From assembly GCA_001986395.2 (NCBI GenBank), contig MQVO02000229.1, forward strand, positions 1 through 13,837: a stretch of 13,837 nt of DNA, given 5' to 3'. The notes under the pieces were generated by a model. That model made no database searches. It was given only the letters and a program-made list of their open reading frames with translations, and was not told the origin of the DNA. Source of the stretch: Irpex lacteus. Its lineage: Eukaryota > Basidiomycota > Agaricomycetes > Polyporales > Irpicaceae. Numbering within the stretch: the first letter of the stretch is position 1; every line of letters begins with the position of its first letter. Shown in pieces: positions 13,393 to 13,837 of this stretch. Position numbers and translations under genes: made by a program.

Positions 13393-13770
13393 TAATCCAT
13401 CACAACAATAACAACTGTATGAACCAATATTGCTATAGCAATATCTTGGTTAATTACATTTATCATGTTGATTATTTCAATACTATTACCATTAGTATGA
13501 AATTTCTACATGAAACAGGAACTATATCTACATAATACACATCAGATAAATAATTAGAATCTTCCACCACATATAATTAATTCCAATAACAGATGGGCAT
13601 ATATCACATGTGTACTTATTATTTTAGTAGCCTTAACCTATTATTTTTCCTATATGCATTATATTAAATGTGCTATGAGTCAGTCTATCTTACACCAGCC
13701 CAAGATATTCCAGGTTTATTAGACTACATATTTACCTACATACCCATAAGTTTTAAATATCCTAGACCAT
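13393..13770 (+). pseudogene. Two-pass membrane protein ORF remnant using UGA as Trp
   Basis: The plus-strand frame beginning after TAA at 13393-13395 reads TTVWTNIAIAISWLITFIML, IISILLPLVWNFYMKQELY, then a TAG at about 13555. It continues NLPPHIINSNNRWAYITCVL, IILVALTYYFSYMHYI. After a frame change near 13672 it reads YESVYLTPAQDIPGLLDYIF, TYIPISFKYPRP. Trp codons at 13420-13422 and 13498-13500 are UGA. There are two clear hydrophobic segments and a longer soluble C-terminus. I do not recognise the family; it could be plasmid-derived. No start codon is evident, and the gene may extend past the window. Confidence 0.5.
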
Positions 13771-13837
13771 AAAAGAAATAATTTAAGTATAAAAACTACA
13801 GGTGCAAATAAACGTGTAAAATGCATTAATGCAGTAA

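Overview
The window is a piece of a fungal mitochondrial genome, most likely from a mushroom-type basidiomycete (Agaricomycetes). It is strongly AT-rich. It carries a typical fungal cox2, five mitochondrial-type tRNA species, homing-endonuclease and group I/II intron debris, and open frames that only make sense if UGA is read as tryptophan (genetic code 4). The fungal mitochondrial call is firm; the Agaricomycete placement rests on the overall look of cox2 and the mobile ORFs and is less certain.

Layout. A large inverted repeat of about 1.03 kb (arm L 1-1029, arm R 9838-10865) brackets an 8.8-kb interval. Each arm holds the same three tRNA genes (trnL-UAA, trnM-CAU, trnE-UUC) and a GC-rich outer block with 7-base tandem repeats and a G-quadruplex-type motif. 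Arm L continues inward into a GIY-YIG endonuclease ORF and two related membrane-protein ORFs. Arm R stops exactly at the edge of a palindromic element.

The bracketed interval (1030-9837) is mostly wreckage. From left to right it holds: GIY-YIG and duplicated membrane ORFs (-); two degenerate LAGLIDADG endonucleases (-); the N-terminal half of a group II intron reverse transcriptase (-); trnW-CCA (+); a group IB intron core with a NUMOD1-type endonuclease tail (+); an intact 110-aa membrane ORF (+); a second GIY-YIG/NUMOD-type tail (+); trnR-ACG (+); a broken 3' portion of nad5 (+); and a broken charged ORF (-). Outside arm R come cox2 (+, with several single-base frame breaks), the C-terminal half of a group II intron reverse transcriptase (+), and a broken two-pass membrane ORF (+) running to the window end.

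The most striking feature is a family of about 13 near-identical short palindromes. Their arms read C-rich/A-run/ACTAG and end in CTAG/T-run/G-rich. They are scattered through the window, sit inside or beside nearly every broken gene, and coincide with one inverted-repeat breakpoint. A second family of T-run/A-run hairpins and a few GC-rich hairpins also punctuate reading frames. My reading is that this is an accessory, recombination-prone segment shaped by small palindromic mobile elements and former introns and plasmids, next to the conserved cox2. Many single-base indels, even in cox2, mean that uncorrected sequencing error must be excluded before gene decay is taken as real.
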